Positions 37,408-44,935 of a stretch of 44,935 nucleotides of DNA are shown piece by piece. The notes beneath the pieces are model-generated. The model was given only the letters and a program-made list of their open reading frames with translations, was not told where the DNA came from and ran no database searches. Position numbers and translations under genes: made by a program. Position 1 is the first letter of the stretch; every line of letters starts with the position of its first letter. Origin of the DNA: an uncultured Pelagibacteraceae bacterium (GTDB lineage Bacteria > Pseudomonadota > Alphaproteobacteria > Pelagibacterales > AG-422-B15); NCBI GenBank assembly GCA_902517885.1, contig CABYDZ010000009.1, positions 1-44,935 of the forward strand. Direction: 5' to 3'.

Positions 37408-37879
37408 TGCTATTATGTCAATGAGTACGTTTAGTATGAGTAAAATGATTGAAGATACTTCTTATATATTCGAAGACATGAAAAGTCCAATGGAATTAGA
37501 TTTTATAAAAAGTATAAATAGAATAATGAATGATAATTTTGATCAAGAATTCCTAGATGGATCATTTAGTTCAAATGGAAGAAGGACTTTCGAAGGCATA
37601 ACAGATAACGGGGTTGCTATTAATTTTAAGATAAATGATAACGTATTGAATTCGGATAAAAAGTTCTATGATGCTGTGAAAATAAAAGTTTATGGTTTCG
37701 ATAATAAAGGCGAAGGTATTAGCATGTTAGTAAGCGGTGATTGTATTTTGGATGAATTTATTGAAGATAAAAGCGACTCTAAGAGCAGACTTATAGAGTT
37801 AAAATCGTTATTAGATGAGGGGTTAATATCACAAGATCAATACGACTTTAAAAGTTCTGAAATCTTAAATGACTTATAG
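37382..37879 (+). CDS. C-terminal part of cargo gene, with SHOCT-like tail
   Basis: 165 codons in the +1 frame relative to the preceding gene, overlapping it by 26 nt at an A9 run. No signal peptide and no clear RBS, so it is most likely the continuation of that gene. The middle (FSSNGRRTFEGITDNGVAI) is of unknown fold. The last 32 residues, SRLIELKSLLDEGLISQDQ...ILNDL, closely parallel the tail at 36580-36681 and fit SHOCT. The nucleotide sequences of the two tails differ a good deal, so they are not a recent copy of each other. Confidence 0.5.
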   Translation: MMKKKEIINAIMSMSTFSMSKMIEDTSYIFEDMKSPMELDFIKSINRIMNDNFDQEFLDGSFSSNGRRTFEGITDNGVAINFKINDNVLNSDKKFYDAVKIKVYGFDNKGEGISMLVSGDCILDEFIEDKSDSKSRLIELKSLLDEGLISQDQYDFKSSEILNDL

Positions 37880-37896
37880 GCATCTTACTAATTATC

Positions 37897-37915
37897 TGGT
37901 GACACTATGGTGACA
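37897..37915 (+). repeat. Paired TGGTGACA words, right end of element
   Basis: TGGTGACA at 37897-37904 and 37908-37915, separated by CTA, 11-bp period, 8 bp before the right 138-bp repeat. Spacing to the repeat equals that of the TAGGACCA pair at the left repeat; the word equals that at 36914-36930 in its GTGACA core. Confidence 0.55.
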
Positions 37916-37923
37916 AACCTCAA

Positions 37924-38061
37924 CAAAAAACCCCTTAAACCAAAACCTTAGCTCCATAAAAAAATAGATGTAAACTGTTGAGAAATAGTCTATTTTGCAT
38001 TTTCTATTAATCGCGGATATGGTGGAATTGGTAGACACGCTGGTTTTAGGTACCAGTGAGG
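37924..38061 (+). repeat. 138-bp direct repeat, right copy
   Basis: Perfect copy of 36709-36846. Here the tRNA part continues past 38061 into a complete tRNA-Leu. Identity stops in the variable-arm loop (GTGAGG, then CAACTC against GTACAT), so the exchange point lies at or before this base, possibly in the anticodon stem-loop, whose arms CTGGT/ACCAG are a natural dyad. Confidence 0.92.
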
Positions 38062-38097
38062 CAACTCATGGGGGTTCGAGTCCCTCTATCCGCACCA
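38013..38097 (+). tRNA. tRNA-Leu(UAG)
   Basis: 85 nt with encoded CCA. Acceptor GCGGATA pairs with TATCCGC; anticodon stem CTGGT/ACCAG encloses loop TTTAGGT, anticodon TAG (reads CUN Leu codons); long variable arm GTGAG-GCAA-CTCAT; T arm GGGGGTTCGAGTCCCTC. Its 5' 49 nt and 89 bp of upstream DNA are duplicated 1215 bp to the left. It lies 13 bp before tig. Confidence 0.97.
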
Positions 38098-38110
38098 TAA
38101 AAAGAAGTAT

Positions 38111-39523
38111 ATGAATTATAAAGAAACATTAAATAAAGGCCTAAAAAGAGGCTATGAATTTACAGTTGCAGCGGAAGTTTATAAGAAAAGTCTCGATGCA
38201 AAAATACAAGAAATAAAAAAAACTATAAAGGTTGATGGATTTAGACCTGGAAAAGTTCCAGATAATATTATCATGCAAAAGCATGGTGAAGCCATCAATG
38301 CAGAAGTGCTCAACGCCGTAATTAATGAAAATGTTTCAAAAATCATTCAAGAAAATAAACATAGACCCGTATCGCAACCAAAGGTGGATTTTAAAAATGA
38401 AAAAGACAATAAACCAAATGAAGATAAAGTTTTCAAAATAGAGTTTGAACTATTTCCTGAAATTGAAATTGCTAAATTTGATAAGATTGAAATTGAATCT
38501 ACCAGTGTAAAGCTTGATAAAAAAGAGATTGATAAGCGAATAGAAATGATCGCTAAATCTCAAAGAACTTACAAAGAAAAGCCTGATGATTATAAGTCAA
38601 AAAAAGATGACTCTATTCTACTTGATTACGAAGGCACAATTGATGGAAAAAATTTTGACGGTGGCAAGGCAGAAAACCAGACAATAGTATTGGGCTCAGG
38701 TAGGTACATTAAGGATCTTGAAGATGGTCTGGTTGGTTGTAAAAAAGGAGACAAGAAAAATGTCAAAGTTAAATTTCCCGCTGATTATAATGCAAAAGAA
38801 CTCCAGAATGCTGATGCAGTATTTCAGTGTGAAATTAAAAAAGTAAGTTCACCAGAAGAGTCTAAAGTTAACGATGAGTTGGCCAAATCAATGGGAGCTG
38901 AAAATTTACAGGATTTGAAATCCAAAGTGGAAACTCAGATGACAACTGAGTACAGCGACTTAACTAAAAATCTAGATAAGAAAAACTTATTTGAGAAACT
39001 TCAAAAAATTCACGATTTCGAATTGCCACAAGATCTAATAGACGCTGAATTTAATAATTTATCTGCCAATTACCTTCAGTCTCAAAACCCATCTTCAATT
39101 GACCATCAAAAGGAAATAAAAGACCATAAGCTCTCTACAGAAAATGAAAAAAAATTTAAGGAAGATGCAAAAAATAGGATTGAAATGGGGTTAATTTTGC
39201 AGGAAATAGGTAAGGTGAATAAAATATCCGTTACACCTGAAGAAATGAATAAAGCTTTATTTGAGTATGCGAGTAACTTTAAAGGACAAGAGCAAAAAGT
39301 TATTGATTATTACAGGAGCAATCAAGAAGCTTCAATGCAGCTACAGGCTCCATTATATGAGAACAAAATTGTAGACTTTATTTTATCTAAGGTTAAATTG
39401 AAAAAGAAAGAAGTTGACGTAGATTCGTTCATTAAGCTTTACAATAACGTTAATGAAGTAGTAAAACCAGCTACTAAAAAGAAGGCTGCTAAAAAGAAAA
39501 CAGTTAAGAAAAAATCAAAATAA
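38111..39523 (+). CDS. tig: Trigger factor
   Basis: Ribosome-bound chaperone with prolyl isomerase activity. 470 residues. The N-terminal domain contains the ribosome-binding signature near GFRPGKVP (about 41-48). The FKBP-type PPIase domain is about 160-245 ([26 protein letters not shown]). The C-terminal helical arms follow. The last 20 residues are a Lys/Ala-rich tail ([18 protein letters not shown]), probably disordered. It heads the tig-clpP-clpX-lon cluster, 4 bp before clpP. Confidence 0.95.
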   Translation: MNYKETLNKGLKRGYEFTVAAEVYKKSLDAKIQEIKKTIKVDGFRPGKVPDNIIMQKHGEAINAEVLNAVINENVSKIIQENKHRPVSQPKVDFKNEKDNKPNEDKVFKIEFELFPEIEIAKFDKIEIESTSVKLDKKEIDKRIEMIAKSQRTYKEKPDDYKSKKDDSILLDYEGTIDGKNFDGGKAENQTIVLGSGRYIKDLEDGLVGCKKGDKKNVKVKFPADYNAKELQNADAVFQCEIKKVSSPEESKVNDELAKSMGAENLQDLKSKVETQMTTEYSDLTKNLDKKNLFEKLQKIHDFELPQDLIDAEFNNLSANYLQSQNPSSIDHQKEIKDHKLSTENEKKFKEDAKNRIEMGLILQEIGKVNKISVTPEEMNKALFEYASNFKGQEQKVIDYYRSNQEASMQLQAPLYENKIVDFILSKVKLKKKEVDVDSFIKLYNNVNEVVKPATKKKAAKKKTVKKKSK

Positions 39524-39527
39524 TAAA

Positions 39528-40151
39528 ATGGATAGTAATAAAATATTTAATCAGCTTGTTCCTATGGTGGTAGAGCAAACCGGTCGAGGTGAAAGGGCTT
39601 TTGACATTTACTCTAGGCTTCTCAAAGAGAGAATTATTTTTTTAGTTGGTCCAGTAAATGATGGTATGGCATCATTAGTTTCTGCTCAGCTTTTATTTTT
39701 AGAGTCCGAAAACCCTGAAAAAGAAATATCGTTATACATAAATTCACCTGGTGGCGTCGTTAGCGATGGTTTAGCAATTTATGATACAATGCAATTTATT
39801 CAATCACCTGTTTCAACCCTATGTTTTGGACAAGCCGCATCCATGGGGTCGTTTTTACTCGCCGCCGGTGAAAAAGATAAAAGATTTGCACTTCCAAACA
39901 GCAGAATTATGGTACACCAGCCTTCTGCAGGTTTTCAGGGTCAGGCAACAGATATTGAAATACATGCAAAAGAAGTTTTGGCTCAAAAATCCAATCTTAA
40001 TAAAATTTACTCAAAGCATACAGGCCAACCCGTTGAAGCTATTGAAGAAGCACTTGAAAGAGATAACTTTATGTCGCCAACCGATGCTCAAAAATTTGGT
40101 ATAATTGATAGTATTCAAGAAAAACGAGTTGCCCCAAAAATTGAGAAATAG
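39528..40151 (+). CDS. clpP: ATP-dependent Clp protease proteolytic subunit
   Basis: Serine peptidase that forms the 14-mer chamber used by ClpX. 207 residues. Catalytic triad Ser105 (GQAASMG), His130 (IMVHQPS) and Asp179 (ERDNFMSP); the INSPGG loop at 71-76 forms the oxyanion region. Start residues [18 protein letters not shown] are typical. It follows tig by 4 bp and precedes clpX by 125 bp. Confidence 0.97.
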   Translation: MDSNKIFNQLVPMVVEQTGRGERAFDIYSRLLKERIIFLVGPVNDGMASLVSAQLLFLESENPEKEISLYINSPGGVVSDGLAIYDTMQFIQSPVSTLCFGQAASMGSFLLAAGEKDKRFALPNSRIMVHQPSAGFQGQATDIEIHAKEVLAQKSNLNKIYSKHTGQPVEAIEEALERDNFMSPTDAQKFGIIDSIQEKRVAPKIEK

Positions 40152-40175
40152 CCTCAAATAGAGCCCTTAATTAAC

Positions 40176-40195
40176 TGTTTATAAACAATTTTTTT
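40176..40195 (+). terminator. Weak terminator-like palindrome after clpP
   Basis: TGTTTATAAACA (40176-40187) is a perfect palindrome followed by a T-run (40189-40195). The stem is short and AT-rich, so termination would be partial at best. The remaining clpP-clpX gap is AT-rich with no clear promoter match. Confidence 0.3.
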
Positions 40196-40276
40196 ATTAG
40201 ATTTGCCAAATTTAATTGTTTTTTGAGTTTAATAATGGTTTCTTAGTGAAATATTGATTCGAAATTTTAAATAAAA

Positions 40277-41545
40277 ATGGTTGAAAACAGTAACGATAAT
40301 AAAAGTAAGAACACACTTTATTGCTCTTTTTGTGGCAAAAGTCAGCATGAGGTAAAAAAACTTATTGCAGGTCCAACTGTATTTATTTGTGATGAGTGTG
40401 TTGAACTTTGTAACGATATCATTCAGGAAGAAAATAAAGAGACAAAAGCAAAGTCTTCCAGTCGCATTCCTACTCCAAAAGAGATTTGTGAGACTCTTGA
40501 TGAATTTGTGATTGGACAGAAAGATGCCAAATATAATCTTTCAGTTGCCGTACACAATCATTATAAAAGAATTGAGCATTCAAGCTTTAAATCAGATGTA
40601 GAACTCTCTAAATCAAATATTTTATTAATTGGTCCAACAGGATGTGGAAAAACTCTGTTGGCTCAAACGCTGGCTAGAATATTAGATGTTCCTTTCACAA
40701 TGGCTGATGCTACTACTCTAACTGAAGCAGGTTATGTGGGTGAGGATGTAGAAAATATAATTTTAAAACTTCTTCAAGCTTCAGATTATAATGTTGAAAG
40801 AGCGCAAAGGGGCATCGTTTATATTGATGAGATCGATAAAGTCAGTCGAAAATCTGAAAACCCTTCAATAACAAGAGATGTATCAGGAGAAGGTGTTCAG
40901 CAAGCTCTCCTTAAAATAATGGAAGGCACTGTTGCAAGTGTCCCGCCACAAGGTGGAAGAAAGCATCCTCAACAAGAATTCCTGCAAGTTGATACAACAA
41001 ACATATTATTTATATGTGGGGGGGCATTCTCTGGTCTTGATAAGTTGATTAACAAAAGATCTAAAGGTACCGGTATTGGTTTCCAAGCAAACGTAAAAAA
41101 ATATGAAGAAAAGTCTGGAGGCAATAGTCTTATGGACTTAGAGCCAGAAGACTTATTAAATTATGGACTAATTCCAGAGTTTGTTGGAAGATTGCCAATC
41201 GTTACAACATTAACAGATCTTGATGAAGAATCTTTAATGAAAATTCTTCAAGAACCTAAAAATGCGCTAGTTAAGCAGTATCAAACATTATTTGGAATGG
41301 AAGATGTTAAGTTAATTTTATCCAAAGATGCTCTAAGCGTGATTGCAAATAAAGCAATTGCTAGAAAAACTGGAGCAAGGGGACTAAGATCAATTCTTGA
41401 AAATATTCTTTTGGACACAATGTTTGAACTTCCATCTCTCGAAGGGGTCGAGGAAGTTGTTATAAACGCGGAGGTCGCTGAAGGTAGAGCAAGGCCTTTA
41501 TATATTTATTCTGATACTAAAAAGTCTTCTGAAACAAGCGCTTAG
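40277..41545 (+). CDS. clpX: Clp protease ATP-binding subunit ClpX
   Basis: AAA+ unfoldase feeding ClpP. 422 residues. The N-terminal zinc finger has Cys16, Cys19, Cys38 and Cys41 (CSFCGK...CDEC). Walker A GPTGCGKT is at 119-126, Walker [10 protein letters not shown] near 190, and the pore loop GYVGEDV near 156. The ClpP-contacting IGF-type loop reads KGTGIGFQ. It lies between clpP and lon with separate gaps of 125 and 127 bp, so each may have its own promoter. Confidence 0.97.
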   Translation: MVENSNDNKSKNTLYCSFCGKSQHEVKKLIAGPTVFICDECVELCNDIIQEENKETKAKSSSRIPTPKEICETLDEFVIGQKDAKYNLSVAVHNHYKRIEHSSFKSDVELSKSNILLIGPTGCGKTLLAQTLARILDVPFTMADATTLTEAGYVGEDVENIILKLLQASDYNVERAQRGIVYIDEIDKVSRKSENPSITRDVSGEGVQQALLKIMEGTVASVPPQGGRKHPQQEFLQVDTTNILFICGGAFSGLDKLINKRSKGTGIGFQANVKKYEEKSGGNSLMDLEPEDLLNYGLIPEFVGRLPIVTTLTDLDEESLMKILQEPKNALVKQYQTLFGMEDVKLILSKDALSVIANKAIARKTGARGLRSILENILLDTMFELPSLEGVEEVVINAEVAEGRARPLYIYSDTKKSSETSA

Positions 41546-41672
41546 CTACCCAAAACACCTGCCTTCTTGAAAATCATTTTTTTATGCACATTTAATAAGT
41601 GGCTCCTTAATAATTAACTTTACTAAAGAGTGCTTTAAATTTCTTATTAATAATAACAAAAACGATTCATTT

Positions 41673-44081
41673 ATGAGTGAAAATAATATCCCAGTATTGC
41701 CCCTTAGAGATATAGTAGTGTTCCCACACATGGTAGTCCCTCTTTTTGTTGGTAGAGATAAATCCGTAAATGCACTTGAAAAGGTAATGGCTGGCGATAA
41801 GCGTATAATGTTAATTACACAAAAAAAAGCATCTGTAGATGATCCCAAAAAGGATGATTTATTTGATTTCGGAACTGTAGCGAATGTATTACAGTTATTG
41901 AAGCTTCCTGATGGTACAGTAAAGGTTTTAGTAGAGGGATTGCAACGTGCCTCAATTAACATGTTTTCTGATAAAGAAACTTATCTTGAATCAAATATCG
42001 ATTTAATTGAAGAAAATATAGATACGACAGATAAAAAAATCAGAGCGCAATCTAAATCAATTACTGAATCGTTTGATAAATATGTAAGCTTAAACAAAAA
42101 AATACCTCCAGAGGTAATAGGAACAATAAATGAGATAGATGACCTATCTAAGTTAAGCGATACAATTGCATCTCACTTGTCGATTAAGCTTTCTGATAAA
42201 CAAGAAATATTAGAAGCAATAGATCTATCAGATCGTTTTGATAAGATTATGAATTTTATTCAAGCAGAACTTGATGTAATGCAAGTTGAAAAGAAGATCA
42301 GAGGCAGAGTTAAGAACCAAATGGAGAAAACTCAACGAGAGTATTATTTAAATGAGCAAATGAAAGCGATCCAGAAAGAACTTGGTGAAGGTGAAGATGG
42401 TAAGGATGATGTACAAGAATATGAGGAAAAAATTGACACAACAAAATTGTCAAAAGAAGCTCGTGAGAAATGTTATGCTGAGATGAAAAAATTGAAGTCG
42501 ATGAGTCCGATGTCGGCTGAATCAAGCGTAATACGTAATTACCTTGATTGGATCTTATCTATACCTTGGAACAAAAAGACAAAAGTTAAAAAAGATATAA
42601 ATTTTGCAGAAAAAGTTCTAAATGAAGATCATTATGGCTTAGAAAAAGTAAAAGAGAGAATTCTTGAATATCTGGCGGTACAGCAAAGAATAAAAAAAAT
42701 GAAAGGCCCAATTCTTTGTTTAGTAGGCGCTCCAGGCGTTGGAAAAACATCATTAGGTAAATCTATTGCTCGCTCTACTGGAAGAAAGTTTGTTCGCATG
42801 TCACTTGGTGGTGTGCGTGATGAGGCAGAGATTAGAGGCCATAGAAGAACTTATATTGGTTCCTTACCTGGTAAAGTTTTGCAAATGATGAAAAAAGCTG
42901 GTTCATCTAACCCTTTATTCTTATTAGATGAGATCGATAAGCTCGGAGCTGACTATAGGGGAGATCCTTCTTCAGCTTTGCTTGAAGTTCTTGATCCAGA
43001 GCAAAATAACTCATTCAATGACCACTATCTTGAAGTTGATTATGACTTGTCTGATACCATGTTCATTACGACTGCGAATACATTAAGAATGCCGCCAGCA
43101 CTATTGGATAGAATGGAAATAATCAGAATAGCAGGTTACACTGAAGATGAAAAATTAGAGATAGTGAAGCAACACCTTGCGCCGCAGATGCTAGAAAAGC
43201 ATGGCCTAAAAAAAGATGAATTAATTTTAGATGATTCAGCAATTTTAGGTTTAATCAGATATTATACTCGTGAAGCTGGAGTAAGAAGCCTTGAGAGAGA
43301 GCTTTCAAATCTAGCACGTAAGACTGTAAAGAAAATAGTAGCTGGTGAAGTCTCATCAATTAAAATTGATGAAAATAATTTGAACGATTTTGCTGGAGTT
43401 AGAAAGTTCAAGTATGGTGAAATTGATAATGATGATCAAGTTGGAATCGTAACGGGACTCGCTTGGACTGAGGTAGGTGGAGATATATTGCCAATTGAGT
43501 CTGTTATTATGCCGGGTAAGGGTAGAATGACCATAACTGGAAAGCTAGGTGATGTAATGAAAGAGTCAATTCAGGCGGCTAAGTCTTATGTTCGCTCAAG
43601 ATGTATAGAATTTGGAATCAAGCCAACTATTTTTCCTCAAAGAGATATTCATATACACGTTCCAGAAGGAGCTATACCTAAAGATGGACCATCCGCAGGG
43701 CTGGGCATGGTGACTTCAATTGTTTCTGTTTTAACTGGTATCCCTGTTAGAAAAGATATTGCAATGACAGGTGAGGTAACCTTAAGAGGAAAGGCTCTTG
43801 GCATTGGAGGACTTAAAGAGAAATTACTGGCAGCACTAAGAGCTGGAACAAAAACAGTTATCATTCCTAAAGAAAATGAGAAGGATATGGCTGATATTCC
43901 GGATAATGTTAAAAGTGGTCTTGAATTGATCTTTGTTGATAATGTAGATGAGGTTTTAAAAATTGCCCTAACTAAGCCCCTGCTTCCAATTGAGTGGAAT
44001 GAGGATGAATCACCTAAATCTTCCAGTGAGATAAAGGATGAAGACGGTGAACAAGATGCGGACAATCCTATAACTCATTGA
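41673..44081 (+). CDS. lon: ATP-dependent protease Lon
   Basis: Single-chain AAA+ protease for misfolded and regulatory proteins. 802 residues, normal size. N-terminal LON domain starts VLPLRDIVVFPHMVVPLFVGR (20-residue core); Walker A GAPGVGKTS near 353-361; Walker B FLLDEIDK near 420. The catalytic dyad is Ser674 in KDGPSAGLGM and Lys717 in GGLKEKLLAA. The C-terminus is an acidic tail. Fixed alphaproteobacterial order clpX-lon-hup. Confidence 0.97.
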   Translation: MSENNIPVLPLRDIVVFPHMVVPLFVGRDKSVNALEKVMAGDKRIMLITQKKASVDDPKKDDLFDFGTVANVLQLLKLPDGTVKVLVEGLQRASINMFSDKETYLESNIDLIEENIDTTDKKIRAQSKSITESFDKYVSLNKKIPPEVIGTINEIDDLSKLSDTIASHLSIKLSDKQEILEAIDLSDRFDKIMNFIQAELDVMQVEKKIRGRVKNQMEKTQREYYLNEQMKAIQKELGEGEDGKDDVQEYEEKIDTTKLSKEAREKCYAEMKKLKSMSPMSAESSVIRNYLDWILSIPWNKKTKVKKDINFAEKVLNEDHYGLEKVKERILEYLAVQQRIKKMKGPILCLVGAPGVGKTSLGKSIARSTGRKFVRMSLGGVRDEAEIRGHRRTYIGSLPGKVLQMMKKAGSSNPLFLLDEIDKLGADYRGDPSSALLEVLDPEQNNSFNDHYLEVDYDLSDTMFITTANTLRMPPALLDRMEIIRIAGYTEDEKLEIVKQHLAPQMLEKHGLKKDELILDDSAILGLIRYYTREAGVRSLERELSNLARKTVKKIVAGEVSSIKIDENNLNDFAGVRKFKYGEIDNDDQVGIVTGLAWTEVGGDILPIESVIMPGKGRMTITGKLGDVMKESIQAAKSYVRSRCIEFGIKPTIFPQRDIHIHVPEGAIPKDGPSAGLGMVTSIVSVLTGIPVRKDIAMTGEVTLRGKALGIGGLKEKLLAALRAGTKTVIIPKENEKDMADIPDNVKSGLELIFVDNVDEVLKIALTKPLLPIEWNEDESPKSSSEIKDEDGEQDADNPITH

Positions 44082-44219
44082 TTACGCTTAGAATTCTAAT
44101 TTCTTAAACACGTATATTTGATTTTTACCTGTTTTTCTGGGCTTTATCTTGACTATATATAGTACTTCAGATCTCATAGTTATATTACGAATCAATAACT
44201 CCTAGAAAAGGTGGGGATT

Positions 44220-44510
44220 ATGAACAAACAAGACTTAATAGGAAAAGTAGCTGAAGTTACTGGTATGCAGAAATCAGATTCAGAAAAGGCAGTTAATGCC
44301 GTTTTTGACCAAATTACTGACGTTCTAAAAGCAAGAGGTGAAGTAAGATTGGTAGGCTTTGGTACATTCAAAACTTCTATCAGAAAGGCTTCTCAGGGGC
44401 GAAATCCACGTACCAATGAAGTCATTCAAATACCTCAATCAACCAGGCCTAAATTTACAGCAGGTAAAGGTTTGAAAGAGGCTGTTAATAACGCAGGCGG
44501 GGGAATGTAA
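44220..44510 (+). CDS. hupB: DNA-binding protein HU
   Basis: Nucleoid protein that bends DNA non-specifically. 96 residues from ATG 44220: MNKQDLIGKVAEVTG at the start, then VRLVGFGTFKTSIRKASQGRN-type beta arm containing GRNPRTNE and IQIPQSTRPKFTAGKGLKEAVN. An in-frame GTG at 44211 lies inside the Shine-Dalgarno region GGTGGGG, so ATG is preferred. A strong terminator follows. HU and IHF are similar; the arm sequence and the gene position after lon fit HU. Confidence 0.94.
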   Translation: MNKQDLIGKVAEVTGMQKSDSEKAVNAVFDQITDVLKARGEVRLVGFGTFKTSIRKASQGRNPRTNEVIQIPQSTRPKFTAGKGLKEAVNNAGGGM

Positions 44511-44536
44511 GTTCCACTTAACTGTGAAATTATTTT

Positions 44537-44579
44537 AAAATCCGATCGTACATTTTTTTGTATGGTCGGATTTTTTTTT
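44537..44579 (+). terminator. Rho-independent terminator after hupB
   Basis: AAATCCGATCGTACA and TGTATGGTCGGATTT form a stem of about 15 bp with two G-U pairs around a T7 loop, followed by a T9 run (44571-44579). It ends the hup transcript, 27 bp after its stop, and insulates the tRNA pair. Confidence 0.9.
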
Positions 44580-44628
44580 AATAAATTACATTTTACCTTC
44601 TATAAAATAGATATATAACAGTCTTTCC

Positions 44629-44704
44629 GGGCGATTAGCTCAGCTGGAAGAGCGTCACGTTTACACCGTGAATGTCGGCAGTTCGAACCTGTCATCGCCC
44701 ACCA
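44629..44704 (+). tRNA. tRNA-Val(UAC)
   Basis: 76 nt with CCA encoded. Acceptor GGGCGAT/ATCGCCC, anticodon stem TCACG/CGTGA with loop TTTACAC and anticodon TAC, T-loop GTTCGAAC. It is 8 bp before tRNA-Asp, so both are probably cut from one transcript. Confidence 0.97.
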
Positions 44705-44712
44705 CTTTTTGT

Positions 44713-44789
44713 GGGGGTGTAGCTCAGTTGGTTAGAGCGCCTGCCTGTCACGCAGGAGGTCGCGGGTTCGAGTCCCGTCACTCCCGCCA
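44713..44789 (+). tRNA. tRNA-Asp(GUC)
   Basis: 77 nt with CCA encoded. Acceptor GGGGGTG/CACTCCC (one G-U pair), anticodon stem CCTGC/GCAGG with loop CTGTCAC and anticodon GTC, discriminator G. A GUC anticodon is a substrate of the Tgt encoded at 18783-19886. Confidence 0.97.
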
Positions 44790-44840
44790 CATACAAATTG
44801 CATATTTGCTTTTATTTGCATCTAATATTATGCTTATGAA

Positions 44841-44935
44841 GTGATCGAAAACTTTAATAGTATTTACCTTCTTATTTTGCATTTATTGATGACAGCATTA
44901 TTTGGAGTTTTTTCTTTTAGAGCTCTTTTTGCACC
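44841..44935 (+). CDS. Start of a membrane protein, possibly NuoA (3' truncated)
   Basis: An open frame from GTG 44841 runs to the window edge (31 codons): VIENFNSIYLLILHLLMTALF and on to FSFRALFA, a hydrophobic N-terminus. In Alphaproteobacteria the genes after lon-hup-tRNAs are often the nuo operon, and NuoA begins with such a helix, but the sequence is too short and divergent to confirm. ATG 44889 is an alternative start in the same frame. Confidence 0.35.
   Translation, partial: MIENFNSIYLLILHLLMTALFGVFSFRALFA

Larger units (their letters stand above)
36847..38061 (+). mobile_element. Putative 1.2-kb integrated element at tRNA-Leu
   Basis: One 1215-bp unit from the end of the left repeat to the end of the right repeat. 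It carries a secreted-protein gene split by a frameshift, paired GTGACA words near each end, and a replacement 5' part of tRNA-Leu that restores the intact tRNA at the right. No integrase or transposase is encoded, so movement would need a recombinase in trans. There are no terminal inverted repeats, which argues against an insertion sequence. A simple tandem duplication with later change is the alternative. Confidence 0.6.

Noticed and set aside
36682-37915. CRISPR array from the short repeated words
   Set aside because: Words are 6-8 bp in isolated pairs, not regularly spaced longer repeats with spacers, and no cas gene is present.
36709-38061. Insertion sequence or composite transposon
   Set aside because: There is no transposase, there are no terminal inverted repeats, and the 138-bp repeat is host tRNA and upstream sequence, not a transposon end.
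41582-41962. Minus-strand open frame of 126 codons at the start of lon
   Set aside because: Mostly antisense to conserved Lon N-terminal codons, with a composition typical of shadow frames.
43649-44065. Minus-strand open frame of 138 codons inside lon
   Set aside because: Antisense shadow of the Lon protease domain; no family features.

Overview
The window reads as a compact, AT-rich chromosome segment of a free-living Alphaproteobacterium, probably a streamlined marine lineage; I cannot place it to genus. The evidence is gene order and protein character: tatABC-serS-surE-yajC-secDF, ssb-gyrA-coaD-ppi-queA-tgt, glnB-glnA divergent from a fused NAD(P)HX repair gene, and tig-clpP-clpX-lon-hup-tRNA-tRNA are alphaproteobacterial arrangements. 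UvrA also has the CPVSGF form of its first zinc module. No gap without a gene exceeds 300 bases. Several convergent pairs meet at, or share, their stop codons.

Layout. 1-3478: ferric-iron ABC importer (binding protein cut by the window edge, fused permease, short ATPase). 3548-9807: Tat translocase, seryl-tRNA synthetase, SurE, and the YajC/SecD/SecF accessory complex. 9810-13298 (minus): PuuD-like membrane protein and uvrA. 13399-19886: ssb, gyrA, coaD, cyclophilin, and the queuosine genes queA and tgt. 19888-27112: acyl-CoA and aldehyde metabolism (enoyl-CoA hydratase family, aldehyde dehydrogenase, biotin-dependent carboxylase beta subunit, acyl-CoA dehydrogenase) with parE in between. 27180-30006 (minus): nitrogen operon glnB-glnII-glnA, encoding PII and two unrelated glutamine synthetases. 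30182-34861: nnrDE, a secreted carboxylesterase, two small DUF proteins (one only 44 residues) and a 2-hydroxyacid dehydrogenase.

34959-38097 is the only clearly accessory segment. It carries small secreted proteins of unknown function, two of which end in SHOCT-like tails. It contains two perfect 138-bp direct repeats, 1215 bp apart. Each repeat holds about 89 bp of upstream DNA plus the 5' 49 nt of a tRNA-Leu(UAG) gene; only the right copy continues into an intact tRNA. Paired short words with 11-bp period sit beside the repeats. I interpret this as a small non-autonomous element integrated in the 5' half of tRNA-Leu, possibly stacked beside an older one. Both SHOCT-tailed genes are split by a one-base frameshift, one of them at an A9 run.

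38111-44935: trigger factor, ClpP, ClpX, Lon and HU, a strong terminator, tRNA-Val, tRNA-Asp, and the start of a membrane protein that by synteny may be nuoA.
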